The notes beneath the pieces were generated by a model. It saw only the letters and a program-made list of their open reading frames with translations. It made no database searches and was not told the origin of the DNA. A stretch of 64,000 bases of DNA from Litsea cubeba (Eukaryota > Streptophyta > Magnoliopsida > Laurales > Lauraceae), in assembly GCA_012931725.1 (NCBI GenBank), contig CM022953.1:57296574-57360573 (forward strand). Reading direction: 5' to 3'. The stretch's first letter is position 1, and every line of letters begins with the position of its first letter. Positions 1 to 12,750 of this stretch are shown one piece after another. A program made the translations under genes and the position numbers.

Positions 1-669
1 GCCAATCTGGTGAACTGCAGCTCATACTGCTACACTGACATGTCACCTTGCACCAAGTTCTGAAAATCTCTCTTCCACTGGTCCCTGACATATTTAGGAA
101 TGAACTTATCCACAAACTCGTTGGTAAAAGTTTCCCATGAAATCTCTTCAGCCACTGCATCTGCTTGCACTTCCATCTTCACCGAATTCCACCATTGGAG
201 AGCTATCCCTCTGAACATGTAAGCTGCCAAATTAACTCGCTGCTTCTGAGTACAGCGGAAAACTGCAAAGATTTGTTCCAACTGCTCTATAAAATCATCT
301 ACTGCCATTGGATCTTCTGACCCATGAAATTCAGGAGGAACCTCTCTTCCTAAATTTCTCGTACAGGTCATTAGGATCTACTTCCTTTGGAGGTATGACC
401 ACTTGTACTGGCTGGGCTGCTCTTTTAGTCAAAGCTATGATTTGAGCTTGGAATGCTGCTCTATCATGATCTGCTTGTGCTCTCTCAGCAGCTCTCTATT
501 CTCTTTCTTGTTGCTTCTTTGCAGCTCGTTCTGCCTCAGCTGCTTTGCTGCTTATTTGAGTAGTATGCGATTGCATAAAAGCTTGCAACAGCTGATTGAA
601 ACGTTCATTTGAGTTGTTCGTTCCATTCCCAGGTTCCTTGTCCTGAGATCTTATAGTACGTTGTGCCAT
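1..669 (-). pseudogene. Ty3/gypsy gag, 5' part, broken
   Basis: The minus strand from the ATG at 669 encodes a basic, glutamine-rich start (MAQRTIRSQDKEPG), then a stop at about codon 58 (496-498). A frame change near 330-365 leads into a retrotransposon gag domain. Seen there are PPEFHGSEDP, a WW pair in ALQWWNS, FVDKFIPKYVRDQW and LVQGDMSV, the usual order of plant chromovirus-type gag proteins, which package element RNA. The gene runs off the left edge, so protease and polymerase are not visible. The primer site at 829-841 lies just upstream, as expected. The stop and frameshift make this a dead copy. Lineage (Tekay/Del-like chromovirus) is inferred from motif style only. Confidence 0.85.
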
Positions 670-828
670 GACCTACAACAAAATAAAGATGGTTTAGATC
701 ATATGAGACAAGCTAACAGACAATTCTATAGACTTTACAGTTAGCACTTTAAAGTCTGTCTAACGGAAATCGTAATCCTCACCACGTCCTATTGTTTCTG
801 TCCATTTTTAATATTCGAAGATCGTGCT

Positions 829-841
829 GGCTCTGATACCA
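829..841 (-). other. Primer binding site, initiator tRNA-Met
   Basis: The minus strand reads TGGTATCAGAGCC, the standard plant primer site complementary to the 3' end of initiator tRNA-Met. It sits two bases from the TG that begins the inverted LTR at 844 and about 160 bp upstream of the gag ATG. Confidence 0.9.
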
Positions 842-843
842 AC

Positions 844-1088
844 TGTCACGTCCCCAAAATAAGAATTGGGGAAAACCGTGAAAAATTAAATAAAATTCAA
901 ATTCATGTGTTTAATACAACACAAGCTTCCAAAAGTGGACCCACATAACATTAGAAATTGTGGTGAGTCCAAATAAAATTTCATTAAATGCAACGGAAGC
1001 CTTATTCAATTGGTATTCAAAGTTCAAAAATAAGATCCAACACGAAAGCCAAATAAACATTAATAGTTGATGTGGAAGAATAAATAAG
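844..1088 (-). mobile_element. Truncated 5' LTR of the left-edge gypsy element
   Basis: Read on the minus strand the LTR ends in GGGGACGTGACA next to the primer site, a common end for gypsy LTRs. The other LTR boundary is missing: from about 1089 the sequence matches the copia LTR at 17461 instead. The LTR was therefore cut at this junction. Confidence 0.65.
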
Positions 1089-1172
1089 ACAATAACTCCA
1101 CTATATAAATGCAATTGAACTCCAGTCAAATAAGACAATAAATCCACTATAAAAATACAATTGAACTCCAGT
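1083..1172. repeat. 45-bp imperfect tandem duplication at an LTR-LTR junction
   Basis: Two copies of a segment containing AATTGAACTCCAGTC lie side by side (about 1083-1127 and 1128-1172). The homologous copia LTR at 17461-17500 has only one. It marks the boundary between the gypsy and copia LTR pieces. Confidence 0.75.
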
Positions 1173-2014
1173 CTTAGGAATATTACATAGAAGACCCTAA
1201 ACTTCCACATTACCACAAGTAGGCCCCTCCATTAATATCCATAGATCAATTGGACATGTCTTCCAAACTAGATCCATATCTTATTATCCTTGAGCCCCAA
1301 TTAATTATAATGATCATATGTAGCTTTCCAATTAACTCTTAATCGGAATGGGTGCGCACTTACCAATGATAATCCATTAATTGGCACAAGGGGATATTAG
1401 AGATAGATTCCATCTTGACCATTGAATGCTCCCACAGCTCTACTACCATGTACCCAAATCACTGAGGTGTTGACCTCCAGTTGGCCTCACTCATTGGTGA
1501 CTCAAATCAAATAAATAAATAGAAACTTGAGTTCATTATTGTCTCAAGATTAAAAGCCTATTGTTAGGGAATTATGAGAGCAGACCTTCAAGTAAAGACA
1601 GAGTTTATAAGATGTTTTTCATGGTCATTCAATACATCCAATGTACCAGCACTTTGATCCAGAATCTTCCATTCTGATGATCGAGAAAAATCAAACTATC
1701 TCATAGTAATCAAAGTAATGCAATCTTGTCCGATGAGATGTCTAATCTCATCACTAGTTATGAAGATATTGAAGTATAAGATTTGTTACACACGTCTATC
1801 TATATGTGGATCTCATCAATACACATGTGTTACATCTAATATACTTGTGGACTCCGGTTCATCTCATAAACTATCATATCATTCGTATTGGTTATGTGTA
1901 AGTATATAATAAATCACCATTCATCTCATGAAAGGAAAGCATGAATATATTGATAAATAAAGAAATTAATCAATTTATTATATCATCTACTGGATTGAGT
2001 CCATTAAACTAACA
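1089..2014 (-). repeat. 3' LTR of the old copia element, truncated
   Basis: It ends (plus strand) in CTAACA at 2014, the inverted TGTTAG start of the LTR, next to the polypurine tract. It matches 17461-18171 throughout, apart from an extra block at about 1731-1902. The distal half of the LTR, equivalent to 16499-17460, is missing. Confidence 0.8.
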
Positions 2015-2025
2015 ATCTCCCACTT
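2015..2025 (-). other. Polypurine tract of the old copia element
   Basis: The minus strand reads AAGTGGGAGAT immediately before the LTR start, the typical plus-strand priming tract of plant copia elements. Confidence 0.85.
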
Positions 2026-2059
2026 GGGCTCAATGCCAGTTAGGGTTGGATCTCATGCA

Positions 2060-3363
2060 CATCCCATCCCAGATTGTCTGTAGAGGCTATCTTGGTGATT
2101 GTAACATCACCTCTCTGCACAATCTGTCTGACCATGTATAACTTCCTCTATACATGCTTTTGGCTCCTAGGTTCCTTGGACTTAACGACTGCCCTATTGT
2201 TATCACAGCAAACTGAGCGGCTATCCTGCCAAGAGTACCACTCCAAGCTCCATTAGGAATCTTTTAAGCCAAGCCGCTTCCTTAGCTGCTTCTCAAGTGA
2301 CTACAGCATAAACACATACCCAGAAGTTGATTTCCTGGAATTTTGATCTGACTTGAAGTCAGAATCTACGTATCCGACTGGAATTAACTTATCACTGCCG
2401 CAAATCAACACGTGATCTCTAGTCCTTTTCAAGTATTTGAGAACACATCTTACAGCAGTAACTGATAATGACCAGGGTTAGACTGATATATGCTGACTAG
2501 GCCCATTGCGTGACAGATATCCGGTTTAGTACAAAGCATAGCTAATCGTACCAGCACCTTATCTATGTACACATCATGAGATAAGCCTATCATCCTATCA
2601 TTCTGGTCTCAATGGAAATTGATCCCTAGGATGTACCTGGCTTCTCCCAAGTCCTTCATATCAAAAGTCTTACTTAACCAAACTTTTACTATTGACGATA
2701 TCCTTATGTCACTCCATAGGAGAAGGATGAGTCATGTGTGTGCATGAAAAGTCAAAAAGGCAGGGTAGTTTTTCTGGACGACGGATGTTCCTATTCCGGG
2801 ATACCTGTTTGAATCCATAAATGGACTTCTGCAGCTTGCAAACTCTTTACTCTTATTTAGCTATAAAATCATCTGGATGCATCATATAGATGTCTTCCTA
2901 AAGATTGCCGTCGTGAGACGCTATCTTGACTTCCATTTGCCAAATCTCGTAATCGAGATGAACCGCAATGGATAAGAGAATCCGGATGGACTTGAGCATA
3001 GCTACCGGTGAGAATGTTTCCTCATAATCGTTACATTCTTTCTGAGTATATCCTTTCAAAACAAGTCTGACCGTAAAGGTCTTTACTCTTCCATCTAGTC
3101 CTCTTTTGTTCTTGTAGACTCACTTGCACCCAATAGGTTTAATATTGGCAGGCAAGTCCACAAGTGTCCAGACCTAATTGAAGTACATAGACTCCATCTA
3201 CGCTTTTCATAGCATCTTGCCAACTTTTTGAAACTATGTCATTGATTTCTTTATCATAGTTACAGGGATCTTGTTCCGGTTCTTCCGGGATTGTCTCGTA
3301 AGACTCTCCCAAAACAGAAAACCTGTCATGGGTCCTGACAATGCTCCCACTATGACAAGGCAC
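2060..3363 (-). pseudogene. Copia reverse transcriptase / RNase H remnant
   Basis: This stretch lies between the polypurine tract and the integrase piece, where copia elements encode RT and RNase H. The clearest piece (3139-3363) has SYETIPEEPEQDPCNY followed by DIVSKSWQDAMKSV, resembling the acidic linker and first residues of the copia RT domain. Downstream the frame is broken many times, and I could not find an intact YVDD motif. It is non-functional; its identity rests on position plus this N-terminal match. Confidence 0.65.
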
Positions 3364-3547
3364 TGGTGTAACTACTGGGTCAGGTATGGGCGGATTTTCT
3401 TAAAGTTTGGTTGTTCTTGGATTTGGAATTGATCTCTCTTGAATTTCTTCCAAGATAACATTTTCTAGAGAACTACATTGGTGCTGACAAGCACTTTCTG
3501 TTCTCTGGGATTATATAATAACCAATCTTTAGTTCTTTTGCGATATT

Positions 3548-4260
3548 CTATAAACGTGTATACTTCTGACTTCGATTCCAAGTAATCTGTCTTATCCTGC
3601 AGCACGTGTGCCAGACCATCTTAAAACGTTGTAGACTAGGCTTTTGCCCTGTCCATAACTCTCGGGGAGTCTCAGGTATAGACTTAGATGGAATGAGGTT
3701 TAGTATATACATTGCAGTATCCATATCCCAAAATATAGGTAATCCTGAGAAAATCAACATAGACCTAATCATATCTAAAAGAGTCTTGTTACTTCTTTCT
3801 GCTACTCTATTTTGTTGAGGCATACCAGGAGCAGACAACTGGGATTGAATCTCATTCTCTGATAAGTATCCCAAAAAATCAACGGAGAGATAATCTCCTC
3901 TTCGATCTCATCGAAGAGTATTTATACTTTTACCTAAACGCCTTTCCGCTTCCACTCGAAACTCTTTGAACTTTCAAAAGTCTTGCACTTGCGGTGCATA
4001 AGGTATATGTGTCCATATCTTGAGTATTCATCAATGAAAGTGATGAAGTACTTGTATCCTTCTCTCGCTCTGATTTAAGGGTCCATACATATCAGAATAC
4101 ACTAACTCCAATAAATCTTTGGTCCTACTGCCCTTAGATGAAACAGGGTCTTTTGGTCATCATGCCTTCCAGACAGGACTTGCAGACAGACATTCGTTTT
4201 ACTACTAATGAAGGCAAGATACCATCTTTCACTAGCCTGTCAATCCTGTTTAGGCTTATT
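3548..4260 (-). pseudogene. Copia integrase remnant
   Basis: The open part 3548-3874 has QLSAPGMPQQNRVAERSN, the core around the third catalytic acid of copia integrases (usual form PQQNGVAERRN), followed by LLDMIRSML and ELWTGQKPS. Upstream, 3880-4260 is frameshifted but keeps fragments of the catalytic core and the pre-integrase zinc region. Stops in every frame exclude function. Confidence 0.8.
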
Positions 4261-4499
4261 TGACCCAGCCTCTTAGGTGCCAAAGTTTGTTGGATTAGAT
4301 AAAGGTGACTTCCTCTTTAATTATGGTCTATTATTAATCTCAGTGTTATGTATCTCTTACATTGTGGGAGTTAATCAAATAAAAGCCATTGATTACATTG
4401 TCAGAATATATAAAAGTACCAATCCTCTTTGTGACAATTTCAGTACAAAAGTAATAGAATAACTCTTATTCACCATACTAGAAACTGAAATTCAAATTC

Positions 4500-4720
4500 C
4501 GTCTTAAAGACGGTACATATAATGGTTCTGACAAAATCAACTTAATATCTGAAAACAACAAAGTTACTACTCCCACTAACATTGCTTCTGCCTAGGCTTC
4601 TGATCCCAGGTTAACAATGATTTCTTCGCCACTAATCGTCCTGGTTTCCTGTAACTTTTGCAACGTATTACATATGTGATTAGTTGCATCAGAGTCTACA
4701 CACTAGGATTCTGAAGTGCT
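4500..4720 (-). pseudogene. Copia aspartic protease remnant
   Basis: The minus strand from about 4705 reads CVDSDATNHICNTLQKLQET, which aligns with the copia protease active site DSGATNH. The catalytic-loop glycine is replaced by aspartate (DSD), expected to abolish activity, and a stop follows near 4595. It lies between the gag zinc knuckle and the integrase, as in an ordinary copia polyprotein. Confidence 0.75.
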
Positions 4721-4736
4721 AGTTGTAAAAAAAAAC

Positions 4737-5594
4737 TTAAAAAATAAGTGACTCAATCATACATGAGGTCCTTTCCTTTGACAGAAAATCTGGACAATTC
4801 CTCTTCCAATGTCCTATCGTACCACAGTGGAAACACTTTCCCTTCGTTCCCATATCCTTGGCCTTGGCCACACCACTAGTAGAACCATTCTCCACCTTGG
4901 AACCCTTGATGACTGATTTCTTCTTGTTATCCCGGTCTTTGCCTTTCGGCTTAGACCTAGCAAATGACTTTTCTGTCATGCGGGCATTTTGCTTTGTCTT
5001 CATGATTTCCTCAACCACTACTAGCTGGTGAGACGGCTCAGCTAAAGTCATTTCCATTTTATTATAATTGATCTCGAAATGGTTAAACGAATCCGGTAGT
5101 GACTGAAAGATCATGTCGATCTGCGATTCTGTATCAATCATAGCACCTAGTACATCTAACTCATTCAATGCTAACATCATTTTCAGTATATGGGCTTGTA
5201 CTCGGGTTCCCTCAGTCATCTTAGTCTTTATCTACACTTTCATAGCAGCCTGCCTAGCTGGCCTAACCTAGTCTGCAAACATCTCCTTTAAGTTCGACAT
5301 AATATCGTAAGCTGACTTATAGGATTGATGTTGATCTTGCAAAACACTAGACATGGATGCCTGTATAAAACATCGAGCCATCTCATTGTCTTTGGTCCAC
5401 TTGGTGTAAAGGTCTTTCTCGTCCTGTGGTGCATCAGGGTCAGGCTCAGGAAGGGAGGGTATAGTAAGGACATATCTGCATCCTGAAGCCCTCAAGATAA
5501 TATCCAGGTTCTTTTTCCGGTCTACATAGTTGGATCCTTCCAACTTATTCTGGTTGAGGATGGTCGTAAGTGGATTGAAAGTATCCGAATTCAT
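4737..5594 (-). pseudogene. Copia gag with zinc knuckle, frameshifted
   Basis: From the ATG at 5594 comes MNSDTFNPLTTILNQNKLEG and a copia gag N-terminus. A stop at about 5268 and a frame change join it to 4737-5219, with the gag central part (MIFQSLPDSFNHFEINYNK) and a CCHC zinc knuckle CFHCGTIGHWKRNC near 4795-4836. Gag packages the element RNA; the knuckle binds nucleic acid. The two frames plus intervening stops (5220-5268) make this a pseudogene. Confidence 0.85.
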
Positions 5595-6872
5595 GCTTTA
5601 TATATTGTTGCACATAACCATACATTCAATAAAGAATTTAAATGACATTAGGGTTTAGTATTCTACAAAATTCATGTGGGAATCCTCATAACCACTAAAT
5701 TTTAGAATACATCGAAATCCCAATCCCTTAGGGCATGCCTCCTAGGCGAGTGCGAATGTCCTTAGATTGGTGTTGATCAAAGTTCGTCAAAATTGGAATT
5801 AAGACTAACTATCCATGATCCCCATCATTCATTATCATCTAGGTATCTCATAACAAATAATGTATGACTCCCGACTAGCTTTAGTTTCTAAAATACATAA
5901 GGCAAATCTTAGGGGATACTACATCATTATTTTAGTTAAGTGTGACCCACCAACTAGTATTGCATGACAACCGTTGTGAGCAGCTCCTCTTAAGGGAGGA
6001 AGCCCCCACCCCGTCTCACTAACACTATCCATAGGAGGTCCATATCTAGTAACCAGACAAGTAAAAGCCCTCCGAAGGAACGGCCACACTCTTGGTGGTG
6101 CAAGGCTAATACTTTCGTTACAATGAACCTATGGTGGAAAACCATGGGGATTTCTCAATTTAAATGCCCCGCTCCCACTTAATATTTTATAATTGAGGAT
6201 TTCCTTTTAAGGTATTAGGGCCCACATATATATATGAACATCAAATCATCTCATAATATGATCAAAGATTGGCTCGTATTAGGGCCCACATATATATATG
6301 AACATCAATCTCATGATATGATCAAAGATTGGCTCGTATTAGGGCCCACATATATATATGAACATCAAATCATCTCATGATATGATCAAAGATTGGTTCT
6401 AAGTCAAGTTATTTTAAGGAAAGTCCAGTTTCTTAAATTAGTGTTACCAATGTGTCCATCTCGTGGGTCATCAACACTAATTAGAACTCTTTCCAAAAAT
6501 TAATTTGATTTGACCAATCTTAGTAACTTGCTATGTTTGGATCAGATATGGAAATATTTTAAAACAAGCATTCATCCATAAATAGAAAATACTTAAAATT
6601 TGAAACTAGTCCTCTCCTTCACATGGCCCAGGCAGAATAGACTTCTTGGACTTCTAGACTTTCCAAAACTTTGGAATTCCGCAAACTCTTTGGGAAACTC
6701 CAAAACACCTTTTGGTAATCTTCAAACTCTTTGATTATGAGTCCAACTTCACTTTCCTTCTTTGTCTCGGACATCACTAGAATTTACAAATTTAGAAAAT
6801 CACATAAATTCTAATGCCTCAACGATGAGACTTACATGGTAATCTATTAATGGAAATAAAAAGGCTCATAGT
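5595..6872 (-). other. Copia leader, proximal part, no gene
   Basis: Non-coding AT-rich sequence between gag and the CACTA insertion. It continues beyond the CACTA at 15926 up to the primer site at 16496, so the original leader was about 1.8 kb. It holds the threefold tandem repeat at 6212-6399 and no convincing reading frame. Confidence 0.6.
6212..6399. repeat. Three tandem copies of a 60-64 bp unit
   Basis: Units begin with GTATTAGGGCCCACATATAT at 6212, 6276 and 6336. Each runs to GATCAAAGATTGG. The middle unit lacks four bases. The array is in the copia leader. Confidence 0.9.
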
Positions 6873-6875
6873 GAA

Positions 6876-6888
6876 CACTACGTCAAAA
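6876..6888 (+). repeat. CACTA left terminal inverted repeat
   Basis: CACTACGTCAAAA directly after the GAA target duplication. It pairs with 15913-15925. Confidence 0.9.
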
Positions 6889-7418
6889 TCGTCAAATACC
6901 GACTGTTACGGACAAGTCCGTCGGACCGGCCGTCGAAATTTGCATAGTCGTTTTATGAAATCGACAATCTAAAAATGTTGATAATTTGAACATAAAACGA
7001 CAGTTTAAAATAGTCATTTTTATTAGGCAAGAAATCAACGGCTTCACACAGTCATTTTTTAAGGGGAAATTATTATCAACTAGTATTAAAAAAAAAACTA
7101 GTAAAACGACTATTCCTAGGAGTCATTTTTTAAAAAGGAAAAAAATAAAAAATAAAAATTTTAAAAATTTACACCTATCAACAATATCAATAGTAAAAAA
7201 CCTGCACAAAGCCATTTGTAATAACCATTCAAACATCTATCTAATAGTCAAGAATTAAACAACCATTTACATTAGCCATTCAAATATCCATACAATAGTA
7301 AAAAATATATATACATTCATCCACATTTAATGGTCAAAACAAAACATCCATCTATATTAAATATTCAAGATTTATACTATTAGTCAAATAGATCCATCTA
7401 GTATGCATTCATCCACAT

Positions 7419-10400
7419 CTAGAAAAATATGGTTTTCCATTTGGGCCACTCGGTCTCATCTCTTGTTATAAGATCTTCCATCTTGCCTTCTCCAGTTACC
7501 AAGTCGATGTTCCCTTCAATGATTTCATCTAGGATAATCTTATAGCAACCCGAATCATCAGGTGAGTCGCCCTTCACTCGGCCATAAGCAACAACACATG
7601 CAGGCCTCTTAGTCAGGTGCATCAATTTACACAAACTTGTACCTGTTTGCGCAGTTGTTATGGGATGTGGCTGTGTTGAGAAATCATCTCTCACCTACAA
7701 TTAGGAACAATTGATGTTACCATATATTTAATCAATCTCACACATTATTTCAAATATAGGCCCATGAAGGGACACGTCTCCACTAGAGTGAGAGCTGCAT
7801 CATGCACCTTGTTAGTTGAAGTTCTCAATATTGAAGATATCATACTACAAGATGGTCATGAAGTTTTGCAGATGTTGATACTAGAAAAGAGATAATTTGG
7901 TAACCTTGTCTTCAGCTTTTTGATATCTCCAATATTGAAACATGGATCTATATTTATAAAAATAATAACACAAGAATCCTGATAAAAACTCTACAAGTGA
8001 CACAATCACTAGGATATTTAAAATGAATTATCGTGTTTGGAATGATTTAAGCATGTGGATATAGACTGTTAGTCTTAAAGTAAACTTGTACAGATAAATT
8101 GTGAAAGTGATATGGTAAAATGTGAAGCAATAGATAGATATAAATCATATATATAAAGAAGAGAATCAGAGCAGATCTCCTTAAGGTGATCCCAAATAAA
8201 TAAGGCTTCATTGAGGACAATGAAAATGTTGAAAATTGTGATATGTGAATCACCCTGATTCTCAACTCAAGCAACTCAAAACGGATCTCTCCATCTTTCT
8301 TGATTTTTCCATGAATTCAGTTAGATACTTCACATCCTTTTGCCTACATTCTGCTTCATTTTACAAAAGGAAATTTATTTTATGATATCAGGTGGCTGCA
8401 TTGAAGTGGTTCATTCCATTGATGCATTTAAATTATGAACCAAAAGGGACCATGGGGTGTATCACTCTAGTGGGATAATATGGATCATTGATTATGTAGT
8501 TGGAAAGTAATTGTCAAGGCAAAATATAACCAACTGCTCTTTTTCCTTTTCTTTTTTTTTTTTTTTTTTTTTTTGCAGCCTCTTAAAGAGATGGTTAATG
8601 TCATCTATGAAGTTTGGTGGTGTGGAACTTTTGGCAATTTTGGGTGTTTATTCCCTTCTTCCATCACCCATCTAGTTTTTTTCCAAGAGCAGTGCCTATT
8701 ATAATTCCACCCCTCCTTGCTGTAAAAGGCTTCACAAAGTCCCTCCTATTTTGAGAGGTAGTTCTATTTTAATTCCTCACACAACCATTACAATACAACA
8801 GTCTATATGAGCTGTTCTATTATCAGTTTAAAGTTAACTCCTAATTTGCTTATTGATTTGAAATGTTATGCCCATCCCAACATCAGCCTCCCGTAAACAT
8901 AAACAGGGCCATAACTCTAATAAAAACTGTTGAGAAAGGTATTATTTATGTAAAACTGCTTTATACCTGAGAGGAACTCCCACGATCGGTAGGGGTTTGA
9001 ACCTGTGACCCACCCTGAGAAAAAGAAGTAAAGAAACGTTCCATGTCCTCCTTGCGTTACCTAGCTTCCTCCGCTAATCGCATTTATAGCATTTCCTTCA
9101 ACTTGTCCATTTGGGTCTGCATGGTTGCTCTCGATGCTTGCTCCTCTCGTAAGGCTATCCTATATGGATGCGTATGCTGCATGGAAGTCTTTGAAACACC
9201 CAAAACCAATCCCCTAACATGCCCTCGAGTATCAGGCCAAGAACCTGTGGTTAAAAAAAAACTTGAGTGGATCAACAAGATAAACCTAGTTAGGAATTTT
9301 AATAACATACATAAGACACATATAAGTCTTATTAAAAGGAAAAAACAACAAGCTAACCTAGGAATTTCAATATCATATATAATACACATGTCGGTCTTAA
9401 CAAAAGAAAGAAAAAAAAAACCATAAAAGGCATGTACTGGTTGTCCAACAAATTAATTGCACTTATGTGTTATAGTTAATGGATGATTGTATCATGCATG
9501 TGCTCATGTAACCTAGCCAGCCATTCAACCAACAAGTGTGACAGAAAACAATACAATTCGCATCCAATTTTTCACAAGTTCAGCTGATGCTGAAATACAG
9601 ATAGATGTGCATGTTATGCCTTTATTGGAATGGGGTTGCAATTGTGTATGTGTTTTTGTCCCTTGTTTTCTAATATGGGTCTTTCTTGCAGTTTCTGCAT
9701 AGGGCTATCTCTATACCCAAATTCTGCAAGTGGGACTTAGCAATCAAACACCTCTAGCCATCCTAGACAGATCTGAGTGGTTATCACTTTTTCTTTTTTA
9801 TTGGTGGTGTTGTTCTTTTCGTTTCTTTTTCCTCTTCTCATTATTCCTCCTCTTCTTCCTCAGGTCTGTAACGCTCTCTCTGTTCAATCTCAGCAACCCT
9901 CTCAGGTCTGCTCTTTTTTTTTTCTTTTCTGTAAATGTAGGTTGTAAAAGTGTTTGTATGGCTGCGATTTTTTTCTATGGGCTTTGATGGTGGTGGTGTG
10001 ATAGTTGCAACAAACAAATGGAGGGGGCTGACATGATACAAGACATATGTTGCAGATTTACATGGCCAAGACATTTCATTTCTTTATCTTAAATGCTGAT
10101 AAAAAAGCAGAGAGAAAGTTTTTTTCTATGACACAACTAATTAAGGTTATAAATAAGACATCCTTACATTCAGTTACAACCATTTCTAACCACTTAGCAC
10201 AAAGAAGTAGAAACACTTGAAATCAAAGTGTTCTAAAAGCCTTTTCTTTTTTGAAGAACATATTCTAAAGATTTCAGGAAGCAAAACAAACAAGAGATGA
10301 AGAGAGTATTTGAGTTATCAGATAGTCTATTGTAAGAGTCTTGGACACAATTGGACCGGGATGCATATGGTAGAGGCTAATCTCATAAATAAAATTTTGG

Positions 10401-12440
10401 CGTAGCCTCATAGAACTAAAATACTTTGTACACAACTACACATAGCAATATTAAACACCGATAACCAATAGTTTAGTTGATTGAAGTGATCTACAAGCAC
10501 TACATGGTCTCACTTATAATTTCACAGTAAGCTACGCATGCAATGCATAGTTGGTCTCATAAATTAAGATGATGATCTTGAGACAAGTTATAATTCTCTA
10601 ACAGAAGGCAAAAATTAATACACCGATAATTGAAATTTTAGAAGCTTAAGAGGGGAAACCAACCATTCAAAATTCTGAAATATAGTTTTGTAAGATAAAC
10701 TAATATTGAACCCAACAAACTAACCCATTTCAACCCATAACAGTACAACCATTCTAATTCTAGTAAATGTGTAAGAACCATTGAGGACACAGTTACTGAA
10801 TCTACAATTAACCAAGCAAACAAGTAAATGCAATAAAGAAACAGCAAGAAAACAGCAGAAACCAACAAACCTAGCATGAGGAGGATTCAATGCTCAAAAA
10901 GAGTCTTGGAAAAATAGCCAAATAATGGATAGTATTAAAATCTTCCAATCCATGGACTTCTGAAATTCCTTACACATAAACTAATTGTTTTTCTTTAACA
11001 GGTACAGGTAATGTAATGTTTTTCTTTTGAAGGTCATTTGATGCTGCGAGCTGAACTGTTTAAACAACTTGGGGTGGTATACCTTGTCCATGTATACTGT
11101 ATATTTTCCTTTGACTTCATGCTCTACCTTACTAATGCACTTCTATAATTTAAAATTATAATAAAAGCACAGCTGAAACATATCACAACTAGCCCTCGTT
11201 AAAGTTTTCAGAATCAAGCCAAAAGTATGCTGAAGTCCATTAGAATAGAGAGTGCTTCAATAGAAACAACCAAATGTGTCACAGCTTCAATATGTATGTT
11301 AGAATATAGAGCTAAACTAGTATTAGAAAACACCTACATGAAAAGCTATAGAACTTCTAGGATGGTCTCCCATCACTGCTTAAATTATCCTGCACATTGG
11401 AGTTATTGATAGAAAAGAGCCAAGTGGCATTCAAGGACAAGTTGTTTAGTTCAACCATGAGGATTTCAAAGGCACTATTTTAGTGCAAGCAAATAGGCAA
11501 GAAGTGCTCATCCATAATCTGCATATATACCTGTGCAACTGCGTCATTATCAAGATCGTTGTATGCACTGGATAGGTCATCCATAACTGTTTTCTTAATC
11601 TTGTCCTGCAAAATAAATTGATAATAATAATGCATAGCAATTACCTTAAAAATACAATAAAATAGATTCCATGATTATACTATATTATATGACACCATAA
11701 AAATGAATAAGATAATATTCTCACCAACTGTTCGCACGTGGCAGACCCATCCTTCCTAGTATGGGTCTCAACAAAAACATCCGTTCGACTAATCTCTTTA
11801 TCTGGAAACTTTTTTCTCTAGAAGTACAAGAAGCAAACATACTAAGTGCACATTAAATTCAATGGAAAAAATGCAACCAAATGATGAAGAAATGGAGCTC
11901 ACCAACTCTTCAGCAACACGAGCTTGACCCTTTCTACTGAAGGTGTGAGGGCTTTTCATTTCTTTCCTTGCTCTCTTCCCACACTGCCTTTTAGCTTGAT
12001 AATCAGGCATCGATTGGATGTCCGACAAACCTATCCCAATCTTCCTTCTTAACATATTGTGGAAGTTTTTGTTTCCTCTCTGTGTCCTTCTGATATTTAT
12101 CGTATCTACCAGTACGAAGCTTGGACTTCCAATCTTTCCATGAAATGTTTGCTCTTGTAAGAATATACGCTTTATAGCATGCCAAAATATCATATTTATC
12201 CTGTGAAGGATATAATTTAGGGTTAAGACTTATTTATAAGTTTAAATTACAATGTGAATTAAATACATAAAATGAACAAGCACTAACAGTGACATGTTTC
12301 CAGACTTCCTCCTTCAGGTTTCTCGACACGGACTTCCAAGTGTCATAGGTAGGTGCCATAATAGATTTCACAGTCCGACCAATAAATGAGGACAATTGCG
12401 GTGCGTTATCACTAATGGGTTGCCCCCAAATGTCACACTT
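7419..12440 (-). pseudogene. CACTA accessory gene (Transposase_24 / DUF8039 type), decayed, multi-exon
   Basis: Exon-like pieces lie in order on the minus strand. About 12430-12287 has GQPISDNAPQLSSFIG and MAPTYDTWKSVSRNLKEEVW, with a GT donor. About 12204-11890 has SWKDWKSKLRTGRYDKY and, after a frameshift near 12030, MKSPHTFSRKGQARVAEEL. About 11825-11727 has TDVFVETHTRKDGS. About 11604-11550 has DDLSSAYNDLDNDAVAQ. About 9180-9050 has QASRATMQTQMDKLKEML. 7694-7419 has CKLMHLTKRPACVVAYGRV and an SVDEIIEG-like block ending WPKWK. This matches the second protein of plant CACTA elements, thought to bind the subterminal repeats. The frameshift shows it is broken. Exon borders are approximate; 8050-11440 is mostly intron-like sequence where I see no further gene. 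Confidence 0.75.
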
Positions 12441-12750
12441 TCTCGATCTGAAGACATGTTAACTGCAAACGCAAACCTTTAATATGAGAATTCACATCAT
12501 TATAAAAATGTTGGCATGTGGATAATGAATATATAAGTACATGTGAATCAACATGAAAAAATGGCAGGAAATTATAAATAGAAAAAAATAGCAACATCAC
12601 CCATTTTATGGAAAAGATTTGAACAATTAAAAAAATGATACCATACATACATTGGTTGACAACAATGTTATTGATAAACTTCTTCATCACCAATGATATC
12701 ATCTCTTAATGCTGATGCTAAGGCATTTTCATTCGTTCTTTCCAAAAAGA

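Noticed and set aside
6986..7258. 90-codon plus frame in the CACTA left end
   Set aside because: Lysine/isoleucine-rich translation of subterminal repeats and AT-rich DNA.
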